Shown: piece by piece, positions 12,099 through 24,971 of the stretch | Numbering within the stretch: the first letter of the stretch is position 1 | Layout: every line of letters starts with the position of its first letter | DNA from: Turbatrix aceti | Taxonomy: Eukaryota > Nematoda > Chromadorea > Rhabditida > Panagrolaimidae | NCBI GenBank assembly: GCA_963969345.1 | Contig: OZ017769.1 | Coordinates: 7,319,725-7,383,724 of the forward strand | Length of the DNA: 64,000 bases | Direction: 5' to 3' | Notes under the pieces: model-generated | The model's database searches: none | Seen by the model: the letters and a program-made list of their open reading frames with translations, nothing else | Told to the model about the DNA's origin: nothing | Position numbers and translations under genes: made by a program

Positions 12099-13622
12099 AT
12101 GCCACCTCATGGTGCTTCTATGAATTTCTGCGTCGAGGATGATGAAACGCAGACGGCTTCTGAATTGTCGGTCAGCAAGTCAAAATTCTTCCCGGACCCG
12201 ATCGTGCATCCGGGCTCGTCAAATCCCGATTCTGGCCATGGAAGGTCGCTGCGAACGACGAAGAGCAGCAGCAAGTCGCACCTCGATCACTTTCTCGAGG
12301 ACGCCGTTCGGCACTCGGCAACCGTCAGCGATGAGTACGGCGGGCTCATGCGAGTGCATCCTGATCCGGAATACGCTTATCAGAAACTCGCGGAAGTCAG
12401 GGCGCAGTTTGAGCTCGCGACGCCACCGATGTCCTGCCCGAAACGAGGAGGCCAGGTCGTAGAGCTCGTCGATACGGTCTACAGACAGTCCACACTTCTG
12501 TCAGAAAATCTTCAGACAAGGTTAGTCATTTTGTTTTTTTTTGGCGTTTTTTATGCACTTTTTTAGGCCAAAAGCAGTCCCGAAGGCACGAAAGACGCAG
12601 GCCGTCCAGGTGTCTTCGCAAATTTTTCCCAGCTCGTCTGCAGCCAAATCCCATCCTCCCCCGCTTCCGTCCAAGATGCCCTCCCTGCCGGTCGAAGAAC
12701 AGCAGTTTGAAGCCCCCCGCAGAGCCGATTTCAGCGATGAACGATTGATTTCTTTGGAAAGCCCGGTTTTCGGCGGCAAGCGAGGAGATCTGATCTCGTC
12801 GAACCCTCCTCTTCACAGTAGCAGTCGGAGGGTGCCGAACGCATTCAAGGTCGATGCTGCCGTCTCGACCAGCGCTGGTATCGAGTATCGGCCTAGGGGA
12901 GTGCGACCTGCCTCGCGAAAGACGTCCAAGTCCAAATCGGAAAAAATTATTTACAATGTTTACAACTATTAGTGAGTTTTTTTGGGGTTTTCGGTGTTTT
13001 AATGATAATATTGGTTTTAGTGGATCTGAGGGGGCAGATTCGGGCGTAACCATGCCGAAGTATTATCCCCCGCCTGGGCAACGGGACGAGGAATCGGATA
13101 CTAGCCCCGACGGCATAATCAGGCGGCTTCGAGACATTAAAATGAATGTCTTCGACTGGAAGACAACCCCGGCAGGTATGTATTTACCAGTGTTCCGCTC
13201 TATCATTTTTTGGCTCTACGACAATTCCGCGAACTTTGAATTTATTGGAAAAACGATTTAGGAATGTATTTAAGCGAAAACAACCATATAAAAAATTAAT
13301 TATGCCTTCTCCCACGACGAATAAAGGTTTTCGCCTAAAGACCAACCGATTTGCTCGATTTCTCCCCTAAAATCTCTATTTTAGCCTTCCGCTGAACTGT
13401 TTTTCGCGATGAAAGATGAAACCTTATTATTTTTTAAAATAAGCAGATGAACGTGATAAAATTCCAGAGCACAAGTGCACCTGCTGCGACACCGCATCCT
13501 TGGACAGTGGCTACGATGGGGTCGACGGCAACTACCCCTTCGCCACGACATATCGTAACCTCGTCGGCAACCGTTGTCCTGTGTGCCGCCAGAAGTCAAA
13601 GTCATCTCGCAGACTCTTCTAA
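12099..13622 (+). CDS. Unrecognised 385-residue protein with C-terminal paired CxxC motifs
   Basis: Four exons, 12099-12520, 12567-12971, 13021-13175 and 13447-13622, join with matching phases to 385 residues. I do not recognise the family. The N-terminal third has a Ser-rich segment and a helical stretch (about residues 60-125, LDHFLEDAVRH then DPEYAYQKLAEVRAQFEL). The middle is Pro/Ser-rich and basic, probably disordered. The C-terminus has KCTCCDTASLDSGYDG about 30 residues before RCPVCRQKSK, so CxC/CxxC pairs that could bind zinc. No signal peptide or membrane segment is seen. Splice sites are canonical and the exon phases agree, which makes this a real gene. The exon containing the ATG is open upstream to an acceptor at 12074, so an additional 5' coding exon is possible. 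Confidence 0.75.
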
Positions 13623-14065
13623 CACTTTTTTTTTTAATTTGAACATTTTTTTGATTTACGTATTTTTGTCGCGTGCTACGTGCTACCTCGTCTACCTCCT
13701 TTTGTTCCACATTGACCTGATTGCCTTTGATTGTATGTACTTGCAGACTGATAAATGTTTAGATGGCACACATATGCAAGTGGACGGATTTATTCCTGGA
13801 TAGTCCGATACACTGCAAAAGGACAGGACGGCATCTGAACATGAAAGGCACCCGGCAGCAAAACAGGACCGGAGCCGCCGCTGTGGATCAGGGTCAGGAG
13901 CAAGAAAGTGTCTGAAGGTAAATAAGGGTGCGTCAGCGAAGGAAAAGGCAACGGTTAGCGTACTGCGAGGCGTATTGGCTAATTCGGTACATCTAGATAG
14001 AAGAACCCGTGTGGCAAGTATGTTTTTGTGTCTGTGTGTGTGTGAATGAATATGCGAAGCGTTTG
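13623..14065. other. Tail-to-tail intergenic region
   Basis: This lies between the stop codons of two convergent genes and should hold both 3' UTRs. No other feature is seen apart from a short TG microsatellite at about 14027-14044. Confidence 0.5.
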
Positions 14066-16432
14066 TCAGGATTGGGCGTCGGCCATGGTGATGATCGTCG
14101 CGGGGGAAGCGTTGTTGTGCCCCCGGGCGCCGTTGGCGATCGCGCCAGCCGGAGCAGTCGCCGCCGGGGCCGTCTGTGCCGCTCCACTCCCACAGTGGGT
14201 CGCCGGATACGATACAAACGAATGTCTCGGCATGCACTCTGTAGCGTCGACTTCTTCGTCGTTTTCCCCGGCATCATCGTCGTCGTCATCGTTGCCGTTG
14301 CCATTCATGTTAACGGCACTTTTCGGATTCCTTGTCTTCGAATCGGGGGTATTGGGTCGATCGACGTCACCTGAGGCCAGGTGGCCATTTCGAGGCGTGG
14401 ACATCGGTGAGGGCTCTGCTGTTATCGCTTCTGGGGAGGACGAGAAGATATGGGCTTCCTTGTCCGAGGCGAGTTGGGCTTGCATTTTTTGAAGCGTATC
14501 CGCGTCGATGGATATCACAGTGTCGGTTTGGATGATGCCCCGAGGGTTCAGCAGACTAAAAAAGGAAGTTCAACAAAATGCAATGAGTAGTAGCCGGTTT
14601 TGGGCGAACGTTCGCGAACAAATTTGATTTTTTATGTTCGTAATCGTGCGCGAAGCGATTTTTTTGTATATTTTTACGTTCACGAACAAATTTAAATTTT
14701 CCGAACAAAAAAACTTACAAAAATGGGCACAAAATTAATGTTATTTAACAAAAAAAGGGCAAAGAAAATTCGTTAAATTCTAAAAAAATGTGTTCGTTTG
14801 CAAACAATCAAAAATGTTCCCGTACGTCCGATTCTTCGAACAGAATTAAAAAAAATTGTTCGTATACGTTCGCGAACAAAAAATCATCTTTGGTATCGGC
14901 ACTTACCTGGGCGGCTCCGGAGCACAAAGCGTGAGATATATATTCACGCAACAATTACCCGTCGAGTATGGATTCTTCACCGATGGCCTCAATTTCGTGT
15001 TAAAAGTTCCCTTGATCTGAAAAAAAAATTTTTTTTGGGAAATTGACTGTAAATTCCAAAAATGCCGACTCACATCTTCATTTGTAGTCTGACTCGTGCC
15101 GATTAAATACGTGTGGTATCCGCTGAGGCCAACAATACTCCAGATCGATATAACACAGGTCAGGGAGACGATGAGCGACACCGGCGAAAGCCGGATCGCC
15201 TCGATGAACGCCCCGGTGTCGGTGGTGAGCAGAACAATGTGCAGAACCGAGCAACAGCCGGTGACGAGGTCCAGGAAGGCCAGCGAGGTGATGAAAAAGT
15301 AAAAATATCGGTAGTTGCGCAGACCCACGCAGTTGCCCACCCACGGGCAGTGGTGGTCGAAGTTGAGTACACAGTTGTTGCAAATGGAGCAATGCGACGC
15401 CCGGGGTGGCCGGAAGACGCGGCAGGTGAAGCAGAACTTGAGCTTGACCGGCTGGCCGTGGATAGTGACCACTTTTACTCTCGACGCGTTTGAATTTGCG
15501 CTTCGGCCTTCGTTCGCTTCTGCTGCAAAAAAACCCGTCATTTATGATTAAAAAAAACCGGCAAGCAAAAAAAGGCTGCTTTAGTCAAAAAAAGGTGCAC
15601 CAGATGTTCTCAAATTACATTCAAGCATCTTTTCGCCGAGTCACTTCCTTTTAATACGTCGGAGTGGCAATTAAGCCGCAAAGCTTTCGCGAAAGAACCA
15701 AAGATCCCCTAGCATCATCATTTTGCTCCAAACACCAATAAAAAACAGTAAACTCACTCATTTCAGTAAATTGTCGATCGTACTCGATGGCTTCTCGATT
15801 ACCAGGTCTTGGCACGATTCCGGGGTCCGTGAACGTTGTTTTGAATAGGCTAGAAATGACGAGGACAAAGATGACACCCGCGGCCAGGGGAATGGCAATG
15901 GATACGTGTCCTGCGATGTACGGCGCGCTAAAAAGTGCCATTTCTCAGTCAGACCACGTCAGGGATAAATAACAAAAACCTACTCAAAAATGCAGAAAAG
16001 AGAAAAAGTGGTGACAATGAGAAAGACGGTGAGGAGAAGGACGGAGGATTGCCTGGCGGTCACGATTCTGCCATCGCAAAAGAATCGGTTGCGTCCTTCG
16101 TGGAGGCGCCATTTTCTCTGGCCGGAGAGATCGTTGCGTTCCCCGTTGTTGGATGCCGAAGCAGCGGAGGGATTGCGTGGGCGCATGTCGACTCGGTGGT
16201 AGTGGTGGCGGTGGGAGTTATGGTGGCGTGAGTGGGCTGAATTCGTCGACGACAACGTGGTAGCCGAATTCAGAGCGGCCCCAGACGTCGTGGTCGTCGT
16301 CGACTGGGTCTGGCGCTGCCTCCGGTGGTGGTCCGACGACGATGGAGCCGCCTTGCTCGGCGCCGAAGATGCGAGGTCGAAATCAAGCAGCGAGTCGCAA
16401 ACGTCGTCCTGCAAAGAAAAAGCAAGAGCCAT
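14066..16432 (-). CDS. DHHC palmitoyltransferase, ZDHHC9/14/18 type
   Basis: Exons 16432-15984, 15927-15758, 15522-15074, 15016-14907 and 14555-14066 join in frame. The enzyme transfers palmitate to cysteines of membrane proteins in the Golgi/ER. Visible features in order: a long low-complexity N-terminus rich in Ser, Thr and His; two membrane segments; the Cys-rich domain [15 protein letters not shown]... with the DHHC motif in [20 protein letters not shown]; two more membrane segments; the family TTxE motif as TTNED; and NPYSTGN followed by PSLLNPRG, close to the ZDHHC14/18 pattern. The C-terminal exon is a disordered Asp/Ala/Ser-rich tail. The start is uncertain: the ATG at 16432 reads through a tract (TTTTTCTTTGCAG) that could equally be an acceptor with an upstream coding exon. 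The last intron, 14556-14906, contains a dispersed repeat. Confidence 0.9.
14594..14882 (+). repeat. Dispersed hAT-like repeat, TTCGCGAAC family, copy 1
   Basis: This copy lies in the last intron of the DHHC gene. It begins TTTTGGGCGAACGTTCGCG and is filled with GTTCG/CGAAC motifs around an AT-rich core. The left end matches copy 2 at 42259 (TCCTGGGCGAACGTTCGTG). The right end lacks the CCCTG terminus seen in copies 2 and 3, so this copy is probably truncated or diverged. Confidence 0.6.
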
Positions 16433-19400
16433 GAGCGGGCTAGAGTTTGTTGGGTGGGGAAAGCCTTGGAGTGTGCTTGACAACGACAAAGTGCCATTGC
16501 CGCAGACCATAACGACAATGGCCCCACGCAAGAAACAAGAAACAGAACAAGAAACAAAGCGCAGCATCACAACACGTATGCCCAACGTTACCCAACACAA
16601 AAGCAGTCACACCCGAGCCGGATGCCCTCAAGGTGAACGAACGAACGAACGAACAAACAAACGCGCGAGAAAAATGCAAACGGTGCAAATAAGGGCAAAA
16701 ACAGTGCTAAGCAGGGAACCATGCATTTTTAAGTCTTCAAAATCGCTCAAAATGATAGATACAAATAAAATGACAAGCACAACAACGGTGACAGCAACGA
16801 CGACACAAAAATTAAATACAAAAAAATTAAAAATCCAGAAAGACGCGTGATCAATGGTAAAAAAAAAAGTAAAACAATGACGAAATGTTGAACAGAACGG
16901 TACAAACGTGCACAATACAAAAATTATATGTACGATTATTATTACGTGCACACAAAACAATGGAAAACACAAAACAGCCAGCGGCGGTGGCGGTGGCGAT
17001 GACGGTTTTGGTGATGAGACGACATACAAGCAAGCACAAAACGGTCACTTTTGCTGCGGAGAAGAGATCGAAATATGGAGTGAACGACTCCCGCGATCAC
17101 CGGGCTGTATGTCGCCTCTGCCTGCCTGCCTGTCGAGTACAACCACAACTGCAACCGCCGGGAGCGCCTATTTTTAAACAGGGGAGAAAAAAAATGAAAT
17201 CGCAATCACAATCACAAATCACATCACGGGGAAGAAAAAGCGCTGCCCGCAACGTGCAGATCGCCTTACATCTCGAAGACGACTGCTGAACAGGTAGTTT
17301 TTGTTGACGTGATCACCCGAACCACCGCCGCCATCGTGGGATGACTTCACGTGTCCGCTGACGAGAAGTTTGTTATTGCGATTGCGTTCGACATACGAGA
17401 AGATAATCTTGACCGAATTTGGAAGGAGTGTCGCCGGCGTGGCCAACGACGAGTCCCCGTGACCTGTTTGTTGTGCAAAGTTATAAATACCTGTCGTGCC
17501 GAGAAACAATTGTTAGGCACAAACAACCACGGCTTTGAAATTTCCGTCTAAAATGGTTTTACGGAGAGGAAAGGACAAAAAAGACAGAAACAGCAACGCA
17601 ACAGTCGCGACAGTCACGGAGCCGGCGGCGGCGAATAGGTCAACGGCGAACGAACGAACGAACGAACGGGCGGCGAGAACAGAACAGAACAGAACAGCCA
17701 GTCTTCGCATGAGACGACGACGTCAGAACAGAACAGAACACGAGGTTTGCAATTGAAATTGCAATTGCAATATTGCTGACTGTCTTTTCTCGCGGCGAAG
17801 GCGTTCTAACGAAATTGATTGGAATTGGTGGGGGTGTAGGCATAAACACACAGATTAGTCGATAATGGCCAGCCGTTGGGCACTTCCGTCCATTATCTGC
17901 TAAATATGTATCGTAAGTCGATCCCTTAATCCGGGAGTGACACAGTCAACAAGTCCGGCATGCGGTAGCCAGCTGGGTGCGGCGCGCGGCGAGACAGAGA
18001 AGGAGGAGGCCTAATTGGCCCAATACACCTCAGCGCGCCTTTGGGTGTGATTTGCGCCATTTTTTCTTGCCAATAACTGAGACAAACCCGGAATGGAATG
18101 AAATGGAATGGAATGGCGTGCCGCGCGTCTGTCTATCTTTGACGTTGAGAAAAGCAAAAACGAGCTGGAAAAAAACGGGCGCGAGACTGAAAATGAAGTA
18201 GTAGTAAAATACAAAAGCCACAACTGGACGAGATGTCTCCCCGGGGGCAGCTGCAACAACTCTTGCAGGCTGGGTTGGCCGGCTGATCGCCTACGGCTAC
18301 GGCACACGCGCCTATGGGACCAAACCGTGTAGACGAACTTGAATTGGACTCGACGCGCGGAACGGACCGGACCGAGACCGAGAGTGCACCCAGCCAAGCC
18401 AAGACAAGCCGGCAGCAGTGGTAAGTAAATCGATAGGATTTCCGAGTGAAAAAAGGAAAAAAAACAAACCAAGACAGACGAAATGCGACACCAGCGTGTT
18501 TAAAAAAGCCAAGCCGCCGACACCAGGCGCGGGCGATAATGGCACTTTTCGAAAGCGGGGCTAATCCTGTTCCGTCGACGCCTGCCTGTGAAATGCAGCA
18601 GTCGGTCGAAGTCTCCGATCGACACCAAAGATGGTCGCGGCCTGACAAAAGCACAAATCGCTCTCACTCGCGGATGGGATGTGGAGGGGATGTGCTCGAT
18701 TGAGTCAGTCGGGTGGGTGCATGGCATGGGTATTGACTCACTGTCCAACTGCCCCGGGGGAGGGGGGGGGGTTGCGTGTGCAGCGGCGGCGGCGGGAAGA
18801 ATAGCCAGCCGGGCTTTTTGAGGCCGATAGGCCAGGCCAGGCTAAGCCAAGACGGAGCAAGTGTCAAGCGCACTCGCGCCGTCCGTGTCCGTGCCCGCGT
18901 CCGTCAACAACAACAAAGCAAGCGCGGGCAGCAGAGTTCGTTTGCCGGCCTTGTCACTCGCAGCCGCAGCCGCGGTCGTCGCCGGCCACGGCACTGCCGC
19001 CAGCCGGTCCGGTCGGCCAAAAAAGGGCGAGTAAGGCGCTGAAGGCACTGCAACTGCCGGCTTGCAGTAACTCCTCTTCCGACACCCACCCCGAAATCTC
19101 CATTAAACAGGCCCGCTTTGATCTTTGAGCCCTTCAACCGTGGCTGCGGCCACGACATGCTTGACTTGGCCAAATCGATTCGCGTGCGCGTAAGTAACCC
19201 CTCTGGCGTGGCTATACAATGACGATGAAGGCGTCGATGATGATGACAGCCCCGTCTGACCAGGCGAGGGACTGATGAGCGAGCACCGCTCATTGCGCCC
19301 CGAGACAACCAACCCACACACCACACGCGCTCTGCTCTCACTTTCCGGTCTGGACCTAACTTATGGCTTTAGTCCTTTCCTGTTCTGTTCTTTCCTAGCC

Positions 19401-19973
19401 AAAATCGATTTATTTATTTTATTTGCGCCGCGCGCAAAAACAAGCTCCCTAATCGGCCGGATTGGGCTGTCGACGTGACACGGCCTCGTGTGCGTGGCCG
19501 TTTTCCATAAATTTTATAATAACGCTCCGTTGCAAAACACAAAACAACTGAAACCGATTTTTTTTAGTGTAAAAAGTGTGCAATCGAATAATACCTGAAT
19601 CATGTTTGTTATAGGTGCTTTCTTCCGGGAAAAAAAACATCCTGTAGACAGCACGCAGGAGTTCAGATGTGTCAACAATCACGCTGGAGTTTGCTCGGTG
19701 CACTGCGTCGTTGTTTGTCCCAATTCCGACCCCGGTTGAGTTGAATAATGGATCCTCGAGTCCGTTCACGCGGACGCTGGCTTAACTGCTGTTGCTGTTG
19801 TACCGGAGACGTCAGGTGCACCCCTGCGACCGACCTACTGCATCCTTGGCTGCTGTGCCGGAGATGCAGTCCCGCGGCGAAAGCTGTTTCTATTTCGAAA
19901 AGACAGAACAGAACGCTCTCAATATTTTGTCTTTCATGAATGACGGACGCTTTGCTTTTTTTTTGTTATTTGT
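16433..19973. other. Gene-poor stretch with simple repeats
   Basis: No supportable coding exon on either strand. It contains short runs of GAAC tetranucleotides (about 16633-16652 and 17645-17668) and AGAAC pentamers (about 17678-17697). Some of it could be upstream sequence or a 5' exon of the DHHC gene. Confidence 0.5.
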
Positions 19974-20528
19974 GCAATAATCAGAGTTGTTCGATGCTCA
20001 CCAAATTGCTCCTGCTCACTGCTCGCTCTTGCTCAGCTCACGAGCGCGAGCGGAGCGAGCGCGAAAAATTGGAGTGCTCAATGAGCATGAGCAGAGCGAG
20101 CACGAAAAATTGAATTGCTCAAAGAGCGCGAGCAGAGCGAGCAAGAGAAATTTTTAAAATGAGCACTGCTCACTATAAATTTAGTGCTACAAATACTAAA
20201 ATACTGGTAATTTCGATCAAAAACACGATGTTGGGGGTATCTCCAAGGAGTATACGGTCTTTCTTTTAGTGAGGAACTGAATTTTGGCTCAAAATTCACA
20301 TTTTTATGTGTGAGCCATGTTTGCTCATTGCTCGCTCCTGCTCAACTCACGAGCGTGAGCAGAGCAAGAGCAGACGATCTGAGAATAAAAGAGCGCGAGC
20401 GGAGCGAGCGCGAAAATTTTAGGAACTCAAAGAGCATGAGCAGAGCGAGCACGAAAAATTGAGTTGCTCAAAGAGCGCGAGCAGAGCGAGCACTGAAAAT
20501 TGTCGAATTGAACAACTCTGGCAATAAT
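19974..20528. mobile_element. Non-autonomous hAT-like MITE, GAGCGCGAGC type
   Basis: The element runs 19982-20520 (539 bp). Terminal inverted repeats are CAGAGTTGTTC and GAACAACTCTG, 11 bp and perfect. Both sides carry the same 8-bp target duplication GCAATAAT (19974-19981 and 20521-20528), which is the hAT signature together with the CAG start. Both arms are low-complexity, built on variants of GAGCGCGAGCAGAGCGAGC and its complement, around an AT-rich core at about 20160-20330. No transposase is encoded. Confidence 0.9.
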
Positions 20529-21564
20529 TGATTTTTGTGGCCGGCGCGAGATGTTTGTACAGTTCTTGACTTCCTCCTCGCCCGGGGTATGTGGTTGCTT
20601 TTACTCGTACGACGAAGCGACGTCGAAGGTGGTTACTTACTTGCCTCTGCAAAACAACGTCTTCTGGCAGCAACAACAGCAGCGGAAGGAACTTGTTTGT
20701 GAGATTGGCTTTCTTTCTTCTTGTTAGAGTTGACTTGCCCATAACTGGCTGACCGCTGGGTGCTTCGTTTGGCGTGTTCGCTGAGGCGTTGAGCCTTTTC
20801 GCACAGAGCGAGCGGCAAAGGCCAATTTCCCTTGGATGCGTCCGTAGAAAACGACAAACACGTGACCTCGCAGCTGGCCTGGCCTCCACGGCCACGGCCT
20901 CGGGCAAATGTGTGCACAAACCAGTCAGTCAGTCGATAGCAGCAGTGCTGGGCGATCTCCCTATCGTCACATGCCCCCGGCGGGCCTCCACCTGTGTGAT
21001 ACATGTCATGTCGACTTCTCCTTTTTTCACGTTTTCGCTTTTTCTACCCCGCTAACCGGTTGTTACAGCATCGCTTTCGCAGTCAGTCGCGTAATCGATG
21101 GCTCATATGCGCGTGGCCGTCTGTCCTCGCTTCGACTCGAGTAGTGTCCGTTCTTTACCCCTGCATCAGCGACGGACGCTCGCTTTCACCTTGCGAAACA
21201 TGTTTCCTCTGCTGACGGTGATGGCGCTTCAAATTGAAATATTTTTTTGGTTAGAAATTAGGCCGTGTTGTTTGGACGAGGATACGATGAGGAAATGGAC
21301 TGTAAATTGGTTCTCGGTGTCTCGAAGCGAAATGTACCTCATTGTCTTCGCGAATTCTGAATAACATCGATTTATCGTTCAATTAGACCGTAGTTCGAAT
21401 AACAAATCAAATACGATCGATTTGATCGTAATGGTTTTGTTTTCGTTTCGAGATCAACAAACACTCATGACTCCCTTATTACCCCACAAAATCGTGCTTG
21501 TTCGTTCGTGTTTATCACCTCGAGTTTATTTGTTTCGGCTTTTCACCGTCTGTTTTTTTTAGAC
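20529..21564. other. Region upstream of UBE2W
   Basis: No coding exon recognised. An acceptor (TTTTTTTTAG) ends at 21562, two bases before the UBE2W ATG, so a 5' exon of that gene probably lies here. Confidence 0.45.
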
Positions 21565-22064
21565 ATGGAGCGGAGACTGCAGAAGGAACTCGCCCAGCTG
21601 GCCACCGAGCCACCCGGCGGCGTGATGGTCGACAACGGCCACGCGCAGTCAAATCTCCGGGTTTGGGTCGTGCACATGGAAGGCGCTTCTGGCACGCTCT
21701 ACGACGGCGAAAAGTTTACCTTGCAATTCCGATTCGATGACCAGTATCCATTTTCGTCGCCGGAAGTCATGTTCATCGGTGACAACATTCCGATCCATCC
21801 GCACATCTACTCGAACGGTCACATCTGCCTCTCCATCCTCACCGACGACTGGACCCCGGCACTCTCCGTGCAGTCCGTCTGCCTGTCCATCCTCTCTATG
21901 CTTTCGTCGTGCAAGGAAAAGCGACGGCCTCCAGACAACAGTGAGTAGAAGTTTTTTAAACTCAATTTAAAAGTCACCTGGGTATTTTTGCAGATCTCTA
22001 CGTCCGAACGTGCTCCTCGAGTTCGAAGGCGACTCGGTGGTGGTTCCACGACGACACGGTGTAG
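21565..22064 (+). CDS. UBE2W: Ubiquitin-conjugating enzyme E2 W
   Basis: Two exons, 21565-21940 and 21994-22064, encode 148 residues (human UBE2W about 151). The UBC fold is complete: RLQKEL at the N-terminus, MEGASGTLYDGEKF, YPFSSPEVMF, HPHIYSNGHICLSIL with the catalytic cysteine, then SVQSVCLSILSMLSSCKEKRRPPDN and the C-terminal RWWFHDDT that marks UBE2W. UBE2W attaches ubiquitin to the alpha-amino group of substrate N-termini. The ATG at 21565 follows an acceptor at 21562; human UBE2W has a few extra residues before RLQKEL, so an upstream coding exon of a few codons cannot be excluded. Confidence 0.95.
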
Positions 22065-22370
22065 CTGATGCTGCCGCCCTCCCCTCCTGCCATCAGCGTT
22101 TCTTTTCATCATCCCCAAAAGCCCTATTTGTACTTTATATAGTTTGTTAGTATTTTTTTTTATTTGGTCGCGGCCTCCTCCGTCGGGAATGAAGTCGCCG
22201 AGGTCGTAGTGTAGTCTGTCTCAAGCAACCAATCTACGGATGTTAGCGCTTCATGCAAAGTGTATCTCATTCATTTCCACTTTTTCCCAACTTTGAACGG
22301 CTCGGCCCCGATGCCGGCATTTGTCTGAAGTTGGATTGCACGGTTTCGAATAAATTTTTGATCTGTCTTC

Positions 22371-22500
22371 GATCATGGTTGGGTCCTGGAGCGAACGAAA
22401 TAGCCGGACTGTTGTATGATCAGGTCCTGGCGCGAACGAGGGTGTAGGACTGCTGTATGATCAGGTCCTGGCGCGAACGAAGTTGCCCGGCTGTTGCATT
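22371..22500. repeat. Tandem repeat, three units of about 41-47 bp
   Basis: Units begin GATCATGGTT at 22371, GATCAGGTCC at 22418 and GATCAGGTCC at 22459. Each contains GGTCCTGG.GCGAACGA and ends in a GGACTGTTGTAT-like block; units 2 and 3 are nearly identical. Confidence 0.75.
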
Positions 22501-24905
22501 CCCAAACACGGCGAATTATCTCTGGGATGGAAGCAGCGCGGTTCTGTCATGCGTGTTTTTGAAACAAACTTCAATTTCCTCCATCCAGCCGGCCTGCGCA
22601 ACTGGCTAGCAGCGGCGGTGGCAGCGGAAAAACGCCTCTTGGCCAGTTGAGTCAGTTACGCGGCCGTTGATTGAATCGCCTCCTCTTTCTTCCCAGCTGG
22701 TAGCCGCGACTGTGTCATCACGTCCTCCTCCGCTTCTCCGCCGTAATCAGCGGCGATTGTGCGTACAAAAAATCTGCACAGCTCGTCACAATTGCCGCGG
22801 GGCACTACCGAACAGGATATTGCGCAAGGGGCTTCTTTTTTTTCAAATCGACCGCGCGTATATTTATATCTGGCCAAGGCGGCCAACCATTCCATTCCAC
22901 ACACGCGCATGAATACGAGCAGGTTTTGGTCGGCGTCGTCGTCGTCGTTGTCGTCGTGATCGAAGGCGTGGTGGTGGTGGCTGTCCTGTCCGCCTTCACA
23001 ACCACCACCTGGTGCTCCATGGCCATATATAGTGACTCCGGACGATGCTACGTGCCTGCCAGCCGCCATGCACGCTTACTTGACCACGATCGCTATTGGC
23101 AGCAAGCACGTCGCCCCCGGCAGCGGCAGCGGCAGGCGCTCAACTGTTCGTTCACCCACGCGCGCTTAGCTTTATTTTAGTTCATCGCACTTGCCGCTAT
23201 AGCACCTATAGCGCCCACCTCACTCGTCACGCTATCAAGCGATCGTCTTCCACCGATTTATCTTTTTTTACTGCCAGAGGTACTTTTGGTCGGTGGCCGG
23301 GGATCTCTGCTGCAGATCTGTCTTTGTCCTTTTTCTCGGTTGCTTAGCCGGCATCAGATCCGTGGATTCGATCCCGCCTGTTGGTTCGGACCCGCACATG
23401 ATGCATCACACGGTGAATCAATCGACGACGGTGATTTTGTACTTTTGCGAACTTTTGCGATTGTCTGTCTATGATTCACGATCACGAATCGACAAATGAA
23501 ATCGAAAACATGCATTCGTGTCGTCGCCGCGTTTCAGGTCCTTTGCCATGTGCTGATCAGTTGGTCGGTTGTCCCGGCCGTTCGAACAGCACGGCATGTC
23601 CTCCTACACACCTGGTCCTTGGTCTCGTAAGGTAAGGTAAGTGAGATGGAAAATATGTATTCCATCATGTGACCATGGCATGCGACGTTCCGGGTAGGCT
23701 CACATCAGTCAGTTAACGCCGCTGCTGCACCCGGGTCTTGTTTTGGGTTTCACCCCCTCCCCCCTCTTCTTTCACCGCTCGGGCAGTCAGTCAGTCACGT
23801 CCCTCTCTCACGGAACGAAACATGTCTCCAGGACAGTTCAACTTGTTTTTACGCGGAAGAAGAGCGGCGACGACGACGATGACGGGCGGCCATTCTGTCT
23901 CTAGAATGATAGAATGTGAGTGAGGAGGGGAGGGGAGTAAATGGTTACGACACCGGGGCTCCAGCCGTGTTCCGTTGTTGGTTGTCAGTTGTGCCTTGGG
24001 ATTACGGTCCGTGGAGGTAGGTTACCTTATTTTTGGTCTGATCCATTTTGTGCCGGTTTTATTTTCGCCTGTGAAATTGCATCACACTTTTTTTTCTTAT
24101 AAATAGCTTTTTTGTATCCCCTCAAAGTGTTTTTTGCCTACCTGGCACGAACTTCTTTCCCCCGACGATTGCTCGCCCTCGCAGTCTTCGTCGACTGCGG
24201 TGGTGGCGGCGGCGGCTGCCTGCAAGTGAGCGAGCAGCCAGCCGACCGGCACAACCAACGGCCGTGGTCGGCCGCGGACGACGACACGCGATCACAAAAA
24301 AAAGTGATCCATTCCTACCCTCAGCGTTTTTGTTTTGCCGGCCCAGTCACCGAATGACGACGCAATTTCGCCCCTCCAACGATGGATGCGATGCGCAACA
24401 CAGCCGGTGCTGCCAGCCGGCTGATTTTTGGCGCCTTTTTTTGTCCTGTCACCTTTTTTTTTCTAGGGCAGGCAGGCCGAGGACACGGACACGGACGGGA
24501 GGTGTCAGTGTCGCTCAAAAAAATATATAAAGCTCCGGCAGCAGTTGCGCGGGTTGCGGGCTGTTCCCGCGCATCACTGCCCTCCGGCGTTTTTTTCTGT
24601 GATTTTTAGGCCTTAGTTTTGCTTTTGCCGTTCGTCCAGCGAACAGCGAACAGCAGCGGCCTTGATGCCGTCGATCATCGCCCGCCAATGCAAAAAACCG
24701 CTGACTGCGCGGTCCTAAAAAAAACCACGACAAAAACAGTTCAGTCGCGGGCAGAGAAAGACGGAAGTGCTTTTGGACCAGCTCGGCTCCTCCCCCTTGG
24801 ACGGTGGCGCCGCAGTCGGCAGACGTCCGCGATCGGCAATCGGCGTGTCGTGTGCGCTGTCGCTCCTGCAACATTCCAGAGGCCTTCGGATACGAATTAG
24901 CTTGC

Positions 24906-24971
24906 TATCAGACCGGGTCGTTTACAATGTTCGTTGATTTGAATCAATATTGCACTCGTCCCGGCCTGATA
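24906..24971. repeat. Imperfect foldback
   Basis: TATCAGACCGGG... at the left is mirrored by the reverse complement of ...CCCGGCCTGATA at the right. The 26-base arms differ at about six positions and enclose a loop of about 14 bases. No terminal duplication was found. Confidence 0.55.

Noticed and set aside
13993..14304. Alternative minus-strand frame at the C-terminal exon of the DHHC gene
   Set aside because: The phase of the upstream exon (AG|T joining to CTG CTG) selects the frame ending at 14066; the other frame is not reached by splicing.
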